DNA of 64,000 nucleotides, from NCBI RefSeq assembly GCF_001429295.1, contig NZ_LMJL01000007.1:245614-309613 (forward strand), given 5' to 3'. This document shows, piece after piece, positions 1-6,336 of the stretch (position 1 is its first letter; each line of letters opens with the position of its first letter). The position numbers and the translations under genes were made by a program. The DNA comes from Flavobacterium sp. Root935 (GTDB taxonomy: Bacteria; Bacteroidota; Bacteroidia; Flavobacteriales; Flavobacteriaceae). Under the pieces are notes generated by a model that saw only the letters and a list, made by a program, of their open reading frames with translations, ran no database searches and was not told the origin of the DNA.

Positions 1-852
1 TTCGTTGAAAACACAAGTTTCTTCTTCGTTGTTTTTTAATTGTATTTCTCCTTCATTAGGCATCCAGCCGTGACCGTGTCTTGTGGTATAACTTCTGGTT
101 ACGTAAAAAATGTTTACTTCATCAATATTTAGTTTATTACAGATTTCAATAGCATTTTTTGAAGTCGTATTAGCATACGTAACATTCGGGAAAACGCCAT
201 GATCCATGTCGAGAAGAATTCCCTGGCTTCCTTCAAAAATTAAATTATTATATTTTGAAAGGAAACTGTAATCAACAATATTCCATTTTATTTTATCAAT
301 TGCTTCGAGATATGCCTGAACTTCCTGATCGATGTCGGGTTCATTTAAAAAACCGTAGTAATAGGCAATTTGATTTAATTTTTCTAAAAGCATTTCTCGC
401 GGCGCAATCAAATCAATCGCAAATAATTTGTACGGTCCTTCATTTCTTTTCATGGTTGAACCAATGCCTTTTCCGCAGGTTCCGTGATCTATGTTTCTTA
501 CGTTTCCACGATTGTGCCAAACATCAAAAGGAGTTGTGACTTTTGCTAAAGGATGAATGTACAAATCCAGATTAGCATTTTTTTCTTTTAATTCTTCTTT
601 TTCGTTGTATAAAAAAAGCGGATGAATCGTACAGTGTTCGCTGTAATAAGATGGAAGACCGCGAAGTGCTCCGCTGGCAAAACTAGAATGAACGTGTTTT
701 TTATCATCAATCATAACCGTATGCGCGGCTTGTTGTCCTCCTGAAAAGCGAATAACTATAGATTCAGGGTTTTGTTTTGCCAGAAAATCTGTTGTTATGC
801 CTTTTCCTTCATCACCAAATCCTAAACCTATAACTATTTGCGCTGTTTTCAT
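1..852 (-). CDS. purA: Adenylosuccinate synthetase family protein, divergent (3' end outside window)
   Basis: The family joins IMP and aspartate with GTP hydrolysis to make adenylosuccinate in AMP synthesis. The 284 visible residues include the N-terminal GFGDEGKG loop (canonical WGDEGKGK), which keeps the catalytic Asp. They also include a CGKGIGSTMKRNEGP segment matching the IMP-binding STGRGIGP region, and FEGSQGILLDMDHGVFP matching FEGAQGTLLDIDHGTYP. The Trp of the loop and the usual Lys-Ile after it are replaced (GITTDFLA), so this is a divergent member, probably a paralogue of the housekeeping enzyme. It is last of the visible operon, 39 bp after the VWA gene; that gap holds a common flavobacterial intergenic repeat (CTCTGCGTCTTTGCGAG on the minus strand). 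The family call is firm; whether the substrate is IMP is inferred. The C-terminus lies beyond base 1. Confidence 0.85.
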   Translation of the reverse strand, partial: MKTAQIVIGLGFGDEGKGITTDFLAKQNPESIVIRFSGGQQAAHTVMIDDKKHVHSSFASGALRGLPSYYSEHCTIHPLFLYNEKEELKEKNANLDLYIHPLAKVTTPFDVWHNRGNVRNIDHGTCGKGIGSTMKRNEGPYKLFAIDLIAPREMLLEKLNQIAYYYGFLNEPDIDQEVQAYLEAIDKIKWNIVDYSFLSKYNNLIFEGSQGILLDMDHGVFPNVTYANTTSKNAIEICNKLNIDEVNIFYVTRSYTTRHGHGWMPNEGEIQLKNNEEETCVFNE

Positions 853-891
853 TTTTATTTATTTTTTTAATCTCGCAAAGACGCAGAGTTT

Positions 892-1761
892 TTAAAGCAT
901 TTCGATATTATCTAAACCTGTATCATTTGCATCAGAAACTGGTATGGTTCCTAAACCAGAACTTTTGTGTTTGTCGCAGATAATCTTTTTAATTACGTTT
1001 GGAATTTCTCTGTGATCTTCGATAGATAAACAGTTTTGACCTAATAATTCTTTCCATTCTACATCGGCATTAATCGCTTGTCCAGAATGCAGTACACTTA
1101 TATGGTATACATCGTATCTTTTTTGGGCTTCTGCCAATAATTCAAGATGTGTATAAGTCTGTTGTCCCTGACCCATAATTTCTTTTATTGCTGACGCTGG
1201 AAGTGTTTTCAAACCTGGTTCATCTCCAACAGTAAATAGCAATCCCTTTTGACCTCTTTTTTCGAAAGCATCGGTTTTGGTGTGAAATGCTGCAAAATAC
1301 CACGCTAAAAGATAACTTTCTCCAGCGTTTCCTCCGCCTCCACCTTCAATGTAAGTTCTCGTAAGCCACATATCGAGTTCTTCATCTCCAGATTCAAACT
1401 GTCCAACCTGAAGCGGATATCTGTCGCATTCGTGATCTCCAATTCCTAAAAATAAAAGTGCCGGATCCGGAACTCCTACCTGAATAATTCCTCCCATTAA
1501 TTTTGGAAGTCCTTCTTTGATCAGTTCGTGCGGAATATGTCCCATACTTCCTGTAACATCCAATCCTAAAATAATTGGAACTGTATTTGGATGCACATCA
1601 GAATCTCTTGCTTCTCTAAAAATCACTCCGTTTGGGTTCATAGATTCATGAGCCATTCGTAACGCATTCTGTGTAAATATCTCACTAGCTGATTTGCTGG
1701 CATAACCTATTTTTTTTGCTCTGTCTTCACGAGCACCGAAATCATATCTTGTACCTCCCAT
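892..1761 (-). CDS. VWA-domain protein of the Nudix-PRPP operon
   Basis: A 289-residue soluble protein with no signal peptide or membrane segment. A von Willebrand A fold is indicated by the MIDAS-type motif DVTGSMG near residue 69 (DxTxS in place of DxSxS) after a hydrophobic strand (VPIILGL). A glycine-rich loop, IEGGGGGNAGES, lies near residue 140, and TVGDEPG near 178 may supply further metal contacts. The first 20 residues carry REDRAKKIG, a motif almost repeated in the neighbouring 110-residue protein. The gene starts 2 bp after that gene stops, so the two are surely co-transcribed and probably translationally coupled. VWA proteins of this kind often serve as metal-dependent assembly or chaperone subunits, but nothing here fixes the partner. 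Function unknown. Confidence 0.8.
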   Translation of the reverse strand: MGGTRYDFGAREDRAKKIGYASKSASEIFTQNALRMAHESMNPNGVIFREARDSDVHPNTVPIILGLDVTGSMGHIPHELIKEGLPKLMGGIIQVGVPDPALLFLGIGDHECDRYPLQVGQFESGDEELDMWLTRTYIEGGGGGNAGESYLLAWYFAAFHTKTDAFEKRGQKGLLFTVGDEPGLKTLPASAIKEIMGQGQQTYTHLELLAEAQKRYDVYHISVLHSGQAINADVEWKELLGQNCLSIEDHREIPNVIKKIICDKHKSSGLGTIPVSDANDTGLDNIEML

Positions 1762-1763
1762 AA

Positions 1764-2096
1764 CTAAAATGTTTTACCAAATAAATACTCAAATCTCTTT
1801 TTTGTTACTTCAAACTGGATATTCAAATTTCTGATGGTCAGCGAAAGTTCCATATCTTTCTGCACAAAAGCTTCTGGCTGAAAATCGGCAAAGGTTAAAC
1901 TGTTTTTATCCAGCGGACTGATATCGATCAATCCTTCTTGTTCTCTTTCTAAACGTTTTATTTTAAGTTCAATATCTTCAACTCGACGTCTGTATATTAA
2001 TTCAGAATCTTCACCAATGGTTTTGGCTCTGTCTTCTCTTATCTGATCATTGTTTCTTTTTAAAGATTCAATAAATCTTGGTTTTAAATCGCTCAT
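1764..2096 (-). CDS. Small coiled-coil protein paired with the VWA protein
   Basis: I do not recognise a named family. The 110-residue product is highly charged and cytoplasmic. It has a helical, heptad-like stretch from about residue 30 to 55 (YRRRVEDIELKIKRLEREQ) and a second helical stretch near the C-terminus (SLTIRNLNIQFEVTKKRFEY). Residues 20-28 read REDRAKTIG, close to REDRAKKIG at residues 11-19 of the VWA protein encoded 2 bp downstream. Tight spacing and the shared motif suggest that the two proteins act together or bind a common partner; that is inference. The gene follows prs after a 172-bp gap filled with TTTCAGG repeats, so it may have its own expression level. Confidence 0.75.
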   Translation of the reverse strand: MSDLKPRFIESLKRNNDQIREDRAKTIGEDSELIYRRRVEDIELKIKRLEREQEGLIDISPLDKNSLTFADFQPEAFVQKDMELSLTIRNLNIQFEVTKKRFEYLFGKTF

Positions 2097-2209
2097 TGTT
2101 TTGTGGTTTTTGTTTCAGGTTTTCTTTGTTTCATGTTTCAAGTTGCATGCTGGACTTGAAATTTTGAAATTAAATCTGAAACGGTTAATAGCATTTTTTT
2201 AGTTTTTTT

Positions 2210-2265
2210 GTTTCAGGTTTCAGGTTTCAGGTTACGTCAAGAACTTGAAACCTGAAACTTGAAAC
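2210..2265. repeat. Inverted TTTCAGG repeat between prs and the coiled-coil gene
   Basis: Three head-to-tail GTTTCAG units (2210-2233) face AACTTGAAACCTGAAAC-type sequence (2242-2265), giving a stem of about 24 bp with an 8-base loop. Scattered single units lie at 2113-2150. On the minus strand it lies just after prs but is followed by an A-rich, not T-rich, tract, so it is not a standard terminator. It may be an mRNA stabiliser or a partial read-through element within the operon, or just a dispersed intergenic repeat. Confidence 0.6.
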
Positions 2266-2268
2266 TTC

Positions 2269-3102
2269 TCAAATTAGTTGATCTAACTTTATCACTTGAA
2301 CGCTTTCGCCTTCAAAGTCTTTTACTGAATTGGTTGTAAAAATGGCATCGAAGCAGTTTAAAACTTCAAAACCTTTATTAAAAATTCCGTGGCTTACGGC
2401 TAAGTATAATTTGCCGGCATTTTTGTTTTTTAATTCTTCAGCCAAACCAACAAAAGTCCCGCCGCCGTCGCAAATGTCATCTACAATTAAACAATCTATT
2501 CCTTGTAAATCATCTTCGTATACTTTGAAACCAGATAATCTTCCAGTTTTTACGTCGCGGCTTTTACTGCATTCTACAACTTCAGCTCCTCCTAAAAATT
2601 CAGAGACTTTGTAGATTTTTTTAAGTGCGCCACCGTCTGGAGAAATCAATTTTACGTTTTCGCCAATTCTATTCAAAACTTCTTTGATAAAAGTGTAATT
2701 TGGAATTACAGTACTATTACTCAACAAAGCTGGAGTTACCTCTGAATGTGCATCAAAAACAAAAACTTTATTCAATTGTAATGCATTTATAATATCAGCA
2801 TATACTTTTACAGATAAAGGTTCGCCCGGAATCATAACACGATCTTGTCTCGCAGCTGGAAAATACGGAATAAAGAGATCGATAATTTTTACGTCCATTC
2901 TTCGCAATGCATCAACTGTAATGCACAATAAACCTAAATCATTGAATGAATTTAATCGGTGCGTGATTGTTATTTTCTGATTTCTGTCGAAATCCGGATT
3001 GATTTTAATGTGTGGTTCTCCTCCAGAGAAAGTAAAACTTTGAAATTTGATTTCTTCCTGATTTTGAAAAGGAGCGAATTTGGGGTCGAGATTTAGTATC
3101 AT
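2269..3102 (-). CDS. prs: Ribose-phosphate pyrophosphokinase family protein (short PRPP synthetase)
   Basis: The family makes PRPP from ribose 5-phosphate and ATP. At 277 residues it is shorter than the usual 310-315. Recognisable parts are the ATP-binding FPAARQDRVMIPGEPLS (canonical YARQDRK...REPI), a metal-binding FDAHSE (canonical DLHA), SPDGGALKK (canonical SPDAGG), and the PRPP loop CLIVDDICDGGGT (canonical DDMIDTAGT), followed by SHGIF. The catalytic parts are present but altered, so this is probably a specialised paralogue rather than the housekeeping enzyme. Short enzymes of this type occur beside NAD-salvage phosphoribosyltransferases in bacteria and phages. Here the upstream Nudix regulator points the same way, though no such transferase gene is in view. 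It is likely controlled by the palindromes just upstream. Confidence 0.85.
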   Translation of the reverse strand: MILNLDPKFAPFQNQEEIKFQSFTFSGGEPHIKINPDFDRNQKITITHRLNSFNDLGLLCITVDALRRMDVKIIDLFIPYFPAARQDRVMIPGEPLSVKVYADIINALQLNKVFVFDAHSEVTPALLSNSTVIPNYTFIKEVLNRIGENVKLISPDGGALKKIYKVSEFLGGAEVVECSKSRDVKTGRLSGFKVYEDDLQGIDCLIVDDICDGGGTFVGLAEELKNKNAGKLYLAVSHGIFNKGFEVLNCFDAIFTTNSVKDFEGESVQVIKLDQLI

Positions 3103-3112
3103 AGTTTTTTAG

Positions 3113-3185
3113 TTTGCGTTAATTATACGCAAATGTAGAATTAAATTTTAAATAAACAATTTATTTTGTGTAAAAATTACGCAAA
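3113..3185 (-). promoter_or_regulatory. Promoter with two tandem 21-bp palindromic operators in front of prs
   Basis: Operator 1 (3113-3133) is TTTGCGT-N7-ACGCAAA, with perfect arms. Operator 2 (3165-3185) is TTTGTGT-N7-ACGCAAA, one mismatch, with the same 7-base spacer. The minus-strand promoter lies between and over them: TTG at 3157-3159, 19-base spacer, then TACATTTG at 3130-3137. This fits the Bacteroidota -33/-7 pattern. Operator 1 overlaps the -7 box, and operator 2 lies upstream of -33 and runs into the last codons of the regulator gene. Start-to-start distance is 52 bp, about five helical turns. The obvious candidate to bind is the adjacent NrtR-type protein. Confidence 0.75.
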
Positions 3186-3869
3186 CTTTATTTCGAAGTG
3201 AAAACCTTCTTTAGTTAATTCGTTATATTTCAACTTATTAAACCTAAAAAGTTTGGCAGGACGACCTGTTTTTATGGGGGAAAAATTTTCTGTTTGTTCT
3301 AAAATACCGTAGCTGAGTATTTTTTTTCTGAAATTTCGTCGATCAATTTCTTTTTCTAAAATGGTACAATACAGATTTTCGAGATCAGAAAACAAGAATT
3401 CTTCAGGAAGTAAATCGAAACCAATTGGCTCGTAAGTCAGCTTTGCTTTTAGTCTCTGAATTCCTTTTTCTAAGATTAAATTATGATCGAATGCTAAAGA
3501 CGGAATTGCATTAATTTTAAACCATTGCACTTTTTCGGCGTCAGTATTAGCTTTAATTTCTAAGTTTGAAGCGTCAACCAATGCATAATAAGCAACAGAA
3601 ATAACACGATTTCTAGAATCTCGATTAATATCATCTCCAAAAGTGTACAATTGCTCCATAAAAGTTAGCTGTACATTTGTTTCTTCATGCAATTCCCGAA
3701 TAACTGCATCACTCAAAGATTCATTATCTTGAACTAAACCGCCTGGCAAAGCCCAGTATTTTTCTGAAGAACCAAATTGCTGCTGGATTAAAAGCACATA
3801 CAACCCATTGCTTTTGTAACCAAAAACAATAGCATCTACAGCAATTCTAATATTTTGTAATTCTTTCAT
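3177..3869 (-). CDS. NrtR-family regulator: intact Nudix domain plus winged helix
   Basis: The product has 230 residues. The Nudix domain (about 1-140) contains the box GGLVQDNESLSDAVIRELHE continuing as ET, so the REUxEE glutamates are all present. This is unlike the two PUL-linked paralogues at 36.8-38.3 kb. The C-terminal part (about 145-230) is the NrtR winged helix, with the typical DRRNFRKKIL and GRPAKLFRF segments. In studied NrtR proteins the Nudix domain binds ADP-ribose or related NAD metabolites and releases DNA. Here it heads the operon and its stop overlaps operator 2, so it probably controls prs and the genes beyond. Because the box is intact, a hydrolase activity is possible. 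The exact effector is not visible. Confidence 0.85.
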   Translation of the reverse strand: MKELQNIRIAVDAIVFGYKSNGLYVLLIQQQFGSSEKYWALPGGLVQDNESLSDAVIRELHEETNVQLTFMEQLYTFGDDINRDSRNRVISVAYYALVDASNLEIKANTDAEKVQWFKINAIPSLAFDHNLILEKGIQRLKAKLTYEPIGFDLLPEEFLFSDLENLYCTILEKEIDRRNFRKKILSYGILEQTENFSPIKTGRPAKLFRFNKLKYNELTKEGFHFEIKFA

Positions 3870-3888
3870 ATTATAAAATCATATCGAA

Positions 3889-3896
3889 CAAATATA
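3889..3896 (-). promoter_or_regulatory. -7 box for the Nudix regulator gene
   Basis: Minus-strand TATATTTG, fitting TAnnTTTG, 19 bases before the start codon. I find no clear -33 TTG at the usual distance, so support is moderate. Confidence 0.5.
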
Positions 3897-3904
3897 ACGA
3901 ATGA

Positions 3905-3953
3905 GAGCCAATTTTATAATCTAATGCAAAAGCTTAAATTATAAAATTGGCTC
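3905..3953. repeat. 16-bp perfect inverted repeat upstream of the Nudix regulator
   Basis: GAGCCAATTTTATAAT (3905-3920) is perfectly inverted at 3938-3953, with a 17-base loop. It lies between the stop of the PKD lipoprotein gene and the -7 box of the Nudix gene, both on the minus strand. It may end transcription of the lipoprotein gene, though there is no T-run after it. Otherwise it may be an operator for the Nudix promoter. Confidence 0.55.
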
Positions 3954-3979
3954 ATAAGTAGTATCTTTTATCTCTTATT

Positions 3980-4336
3980 CTAATTTATTGTAACCGTTCG
4001 TTTTGGACTGGAAGTACATTCTGAACCGTCTTTTTTAATTGTTACCGCAGCCGTTGCTGTATATTCGCCAGCAGCAGTATAAGTATGCGTAACCGCAGTT
4101 CCTGTTCCAACAGTTCCATCTCCAAAGCTCCATTTTACAGAACTTAGCGTTCCTGTTCCAGTATATTCAACGGAATAATTCATTAATTTCGGGTTACTAG
4201 TATCTGTAGAATTATGTATTTTAATGTAAATAGATTCTGCTAGACAATCAATAATTACTTCATCGTCATGTTTACTGCATGAATTACTAATAAACAAAAC
4301 TGTAACAAGTACTAAAATGGATGCTATTTTTCTCAT
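3980..4336 (-). CDS. PKD-domain lipoprotein
   Basis: A small predicted lipoprotein of about 118 residues. A basic N-terminus and hydrophobic stretch are followed by a lipobox-like FISNSC with Cys near residue 20. Residues 50-118 form one PKD fold, shown by VKWSFGDGTVGTG and the VTHTYTAAGEYTATA strand typical of these Ig-like domains. Such proteins usually sit on the outer membrane and mediate contacts. The gene is transcribed alone, between the Nudix operon and the LysR gene. An ATG two codons earlier (4342) is equally possible; I prefer the one that gives MRKIAS. No partner can be named. Confidence 0.75.
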   Translation of the reverse strand: MRKIASILVLVTVLFISNSCSKHDDEVIIDCLAESIYIKIHNSTDTSNPKLMNYSVEYTGTGTLSSVKWSFGDGTVGTGTAVTHTYTAAGEYTATAAVTIKKDGSECTSSPKRTVTIN

Positions 4337-4413
4337 AATCAATCTTATTTATAGGAGTTTAATTAACTCAAAGTTATTATTTTATTGAATACCTCGAATC
4401 GCAAACAAAAAAT

Positions 4414-5319
4414 CTACATTCTATTGCCGAAGAACATTTTCAGTTCTTTCTCAATAATATCAAAAAAAGATTTCAAATTATTGTTCTTGGGCGCTAATAA
4501 ATACACAAACTCCTCTGGAACGTGAAAACTGTTCCATAACAATTGCAATTTATTTTCTTTTATTAATTTTCGAGCATTACAATTCCATGTTACAGCTACT
4601 CCATCATTTTTAGCAAGAAGCTTCAACATTTCAGATTCTGATGGAATAATATAATTTGGTACCATTGATGGTCTTTTTTTATTAAAAGCATGCAGCCAGA
4701 ATAATTTTATATGCGGAATTCTAGCATCATGACTGTACCATTTCTGCCCGTTCAGCCATTGTTCTATTTCGGTAAAATTGTCTGCTTTTAATTTCTGGCG
4801 GAAATCTGTTATGTCCAAATTTGTCGGAGCAACCATTATCAATTTAATTTTTCCGACAATTTCATAAGTCGTATCAAATGTATCAAACCTTTTTGTGGTA
4901 ATGGCAAAATCAAGTTTTTTGGCATCTACTAAGGCAAAAAGTTCATCGTTTTCTGCAAAAGTAAAATCGATCAAATCAAACTTTGAAATAAGAAGATCTC
5001 CAACGCAATTAAAAAGATGTTTTGAAATTCCAACCGAAATCAGTCTATTCGCATCTTCGGCTTTTGCCCTGAAACCAGCTTCGACACTTTCGAGGCGATC
5101 TAGCGCATCTATAATCAAATTATTCAGTAACTTAGCGTATTCGGTTGGTTCAACGCCTTTTGATTTTCTATTAAACAATTTATTACCAACATGTGCTTCA
5201 AGCATCGAAATCTGCTGACTTACGGCAGGCTGGCTCATAAATAACTCCTTTGCCGCTACCGAAAAATTACCGTTTTTATAAACTGCTTTAAATGTTCTGT
5301 ACCATTCTAGATTTACCAT
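4414..5319 (-). CDS. LysR-family transcriptional regulator
   Basis: The 301-residue length is typical for LysR proteins. The N-terminal winged helix shows the family pattern: FKAVYKNGNFSVAAKELFMS, then QPAVSQQISMLEAHVG and LFNRKSKGVEPTEYA. The rest is the periplasmic-binding-protein-like effector domain. It is divergent from the exported DJ-1/PfpI gene with an 85-bp shared promoter region, the usual arrangement for a LysR protein that controls its neighbour. It therefore probably regulates that gene and perhaps the reductase behind it. The effector is unknown; reactive aldehydes would fit the neighbours but are a guess. Confidence 0.9.
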   Translation of the reverse strand: MVNLEWYRTFKAVYKNGNFSVAAKELFMSQPAVSQQISMLEAHVGNKLFNRKSKGVEPTEYAKLLNNLIIDALDRLESVEAGFRAKAEDANRLISVGISKHLFNCVGDLLISKFDLIDFTFAENDELFALVDAKKLDFAITTKRFDTFDTTYEIVGKIKLIMVAPTNLDITDFRQKLKADNFTEIEQWLNGQKWYSHDARIPHIKLFWLHAFNKKRPSMVPNYIIPSESEMLKLLAKNDGVAVTWNCNARKLIKENKLQLLWNSFHVPEEFVYLLAPKNNNLKSFFDIIEKELKMFFGNRM

Positions 5320-5338
5320 GACATAAATTTATTTATAA

Positions 5339-5388
5339 CAAACATAGTTTATTTTATTTTTACTGATATCACTTAAGCCGTAAATTTG
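5339..5388. promoter_or_regulatory. Divergent promoter region, LysR gene / DJ-1 gene
   Basis: Two TAnnTTTG boxes point outwards: TATGTTTG on the minus strand (5339-5346), 19 bases before the LysR start, and TAAATTTG on the plus strand (5381-5388), 16 bases before the DJ-1 start. No convincing -33 boxes. LysR sites would be expected between the two. Confidence 0.5.
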
Positions 5389-5404
5389 TTTAAAATTTAA
5401 TATT

Positions 5405-6166
5405 ATGAAAAAAATAGCTTTACTCGCAATAATTGCATTTACAGCGACAGGCATTTCTGCTGTGGCGCAAAAATCAAATAAAAAAAGTATGAAAAAAGTA
5501 TTATTTGTTGTAACCAGTAACAATAAACTGGGCAATACAGGAGAAAAAACAGGATTTTGGTCAGAAGAATTTGCTGCGCCTTACTATGAATTGTTAGATC
5601 AAGGAGTTGAAATTACAATTGCTTCTCCGCTTGGAGGACAGCCGCCAATTGACCCGAAAAGTGCAGATCCTGCATCAGCAACTGAAGACACGAAACGTTT
5701 TGACGCTGATAAAACTTTACAGGAAAAATTAAAAAATACTTTAAAACTTTCAACCGTTAACCAAAAAGATTACGATGCTGTTTTCTACCCTGGAGGACAC
5801 GGTCCGCTTTGGGATTTAGTTGAAGACAAAAACTCTATCGCTTTAATCGAAGCTTTTTATACGAATAATAAACCAGTAGCTTTTGTTTGTCACGCTCCTG
5901 CGGTTTTGAAAAACGTAAAAGTAAAAGGTGAATACTTGGTAAAAGGTAAAAAAGTAACTGGTTTTACCAATACAGAAGAAGAAGCGGTTGGTTTGACAAA
6001 AGTGGTTCCGTTTTTATTGGAGGATGCTTTAACACAAAATGGTGCTAAATTTTCTAAAGGTGAAAACTGGCAGCCTTATGCAGTTGCAGACGGACTTTTG
6101 ATTACAGGTCAAAATCCTGCATCGTCTAAACTAGTAGCTGGAAAATTATTACAAGAATTGAAATAA
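5405..6166 (+). CDS. Exported DJ-1/PfpI-family protein (Hsp31-like)
   Basis: The 253-residue protein has a clear signal peptide (MKKIALLAIIAFTATGISAVAQ), so it acts in the periplasm or beyond. The DJ-1/PfpI core follows, with the nucleophile elbow PVAFVCHAPAVL (Cys near residue 162) and the YPGGHGPLWDL loop near residue 128 typical of the Hsp31/class I group. Family members include glyoxalase III, deglycase-like and chaperone activities. It is divergent from a LysR regulator and followed after 170 bp by an aldehyde/alcohol reductase, which suggests a carbonyl-detoxification unit. The exact reaction cannot be read from sequence. Export is unusual, as many family members are cytoplasmic. Confidence 0.85.
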   Translation: MKKIALLAIIAFTATGISAVAQKSNKKSMKKVLFVVTSNNKLGNTGEKTGFWSEEFAAPYYELLDQGVEITIASPLGGQPPIDPKSADPASATEDTKRFDADKTLQEKLKNTLKLSTVNQKDYDAVFYPGGHGPLWDLVEDKNSIALIEAFYTNNKPVAFVCHAPAVLKNVKVKGEYLVKGKKVTGFTNTEEEAVGLTKVVPFLLEDALTQNGAKFSKGENWQPYAVADGLLITGQNPASSKLVAGKLLQELK

Positions 6167-6336
6167 AGGTTCTGAGATTCTGAGGTGCTAAGATGCTAAG
6201 GTTTTACAAACTTTGGGGCTTAGCAGCTCAGAATCTTTGCAAACCAGAATGTTAAAAAAATTAAATAACATGCTGCTAAGCCTAAAAAGGAAAACCTTAT
6301 AACCTCAGAACCTTAGCAACTTAGAACCTTAAAAAA
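6167..6336. repeat. Facing copies of an AGGTTCTGAG/CTTAGCA intergenic repeat
   Basis: The left end (about 6165-6208, AAGGTTCTGAGATTCTGAGG and a TGCTAAG run) is roughly the reverse complement of the right end (about 6292-6335, CCTCAGAACCTTAGCAAC and on). A further GCTTAGCAGCTCAGAATC piece lies in between. The whole gap between the DJ-1 and reductase genes is made of it and could fold into a long imperfect stem. The type looks like a dispersed flavobacterial intergenic repeat. Confidence 0.55.

Noticed and set aside
1..852. PurZ-type enzyme of a diaminopurine (Z) DNA pathway
   Set aside because: PurZ enzymes replace the catalytic Asp of the P-loop, whereas this protein keeps GDEGKG; no phage polymerase or dATP-hydrolase gene is near.
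2113..2265. CRISPR-like array from repeated TTTCAGG units
   Set aside because: Units are about 7 bases, contiguous or irregularly spaced, with no unique spacers and no cas genes; it is a simple intergenic repeat forming a stem.
1..3869. Phage-encoded NAD reconstitution system
   Set aside because: A short PRPP synthetase and Nudix protein recall it, but the required nicotinamide-using enzymes are not in view, and no phage structural genes are present. Left as an idea under the operon finding only.
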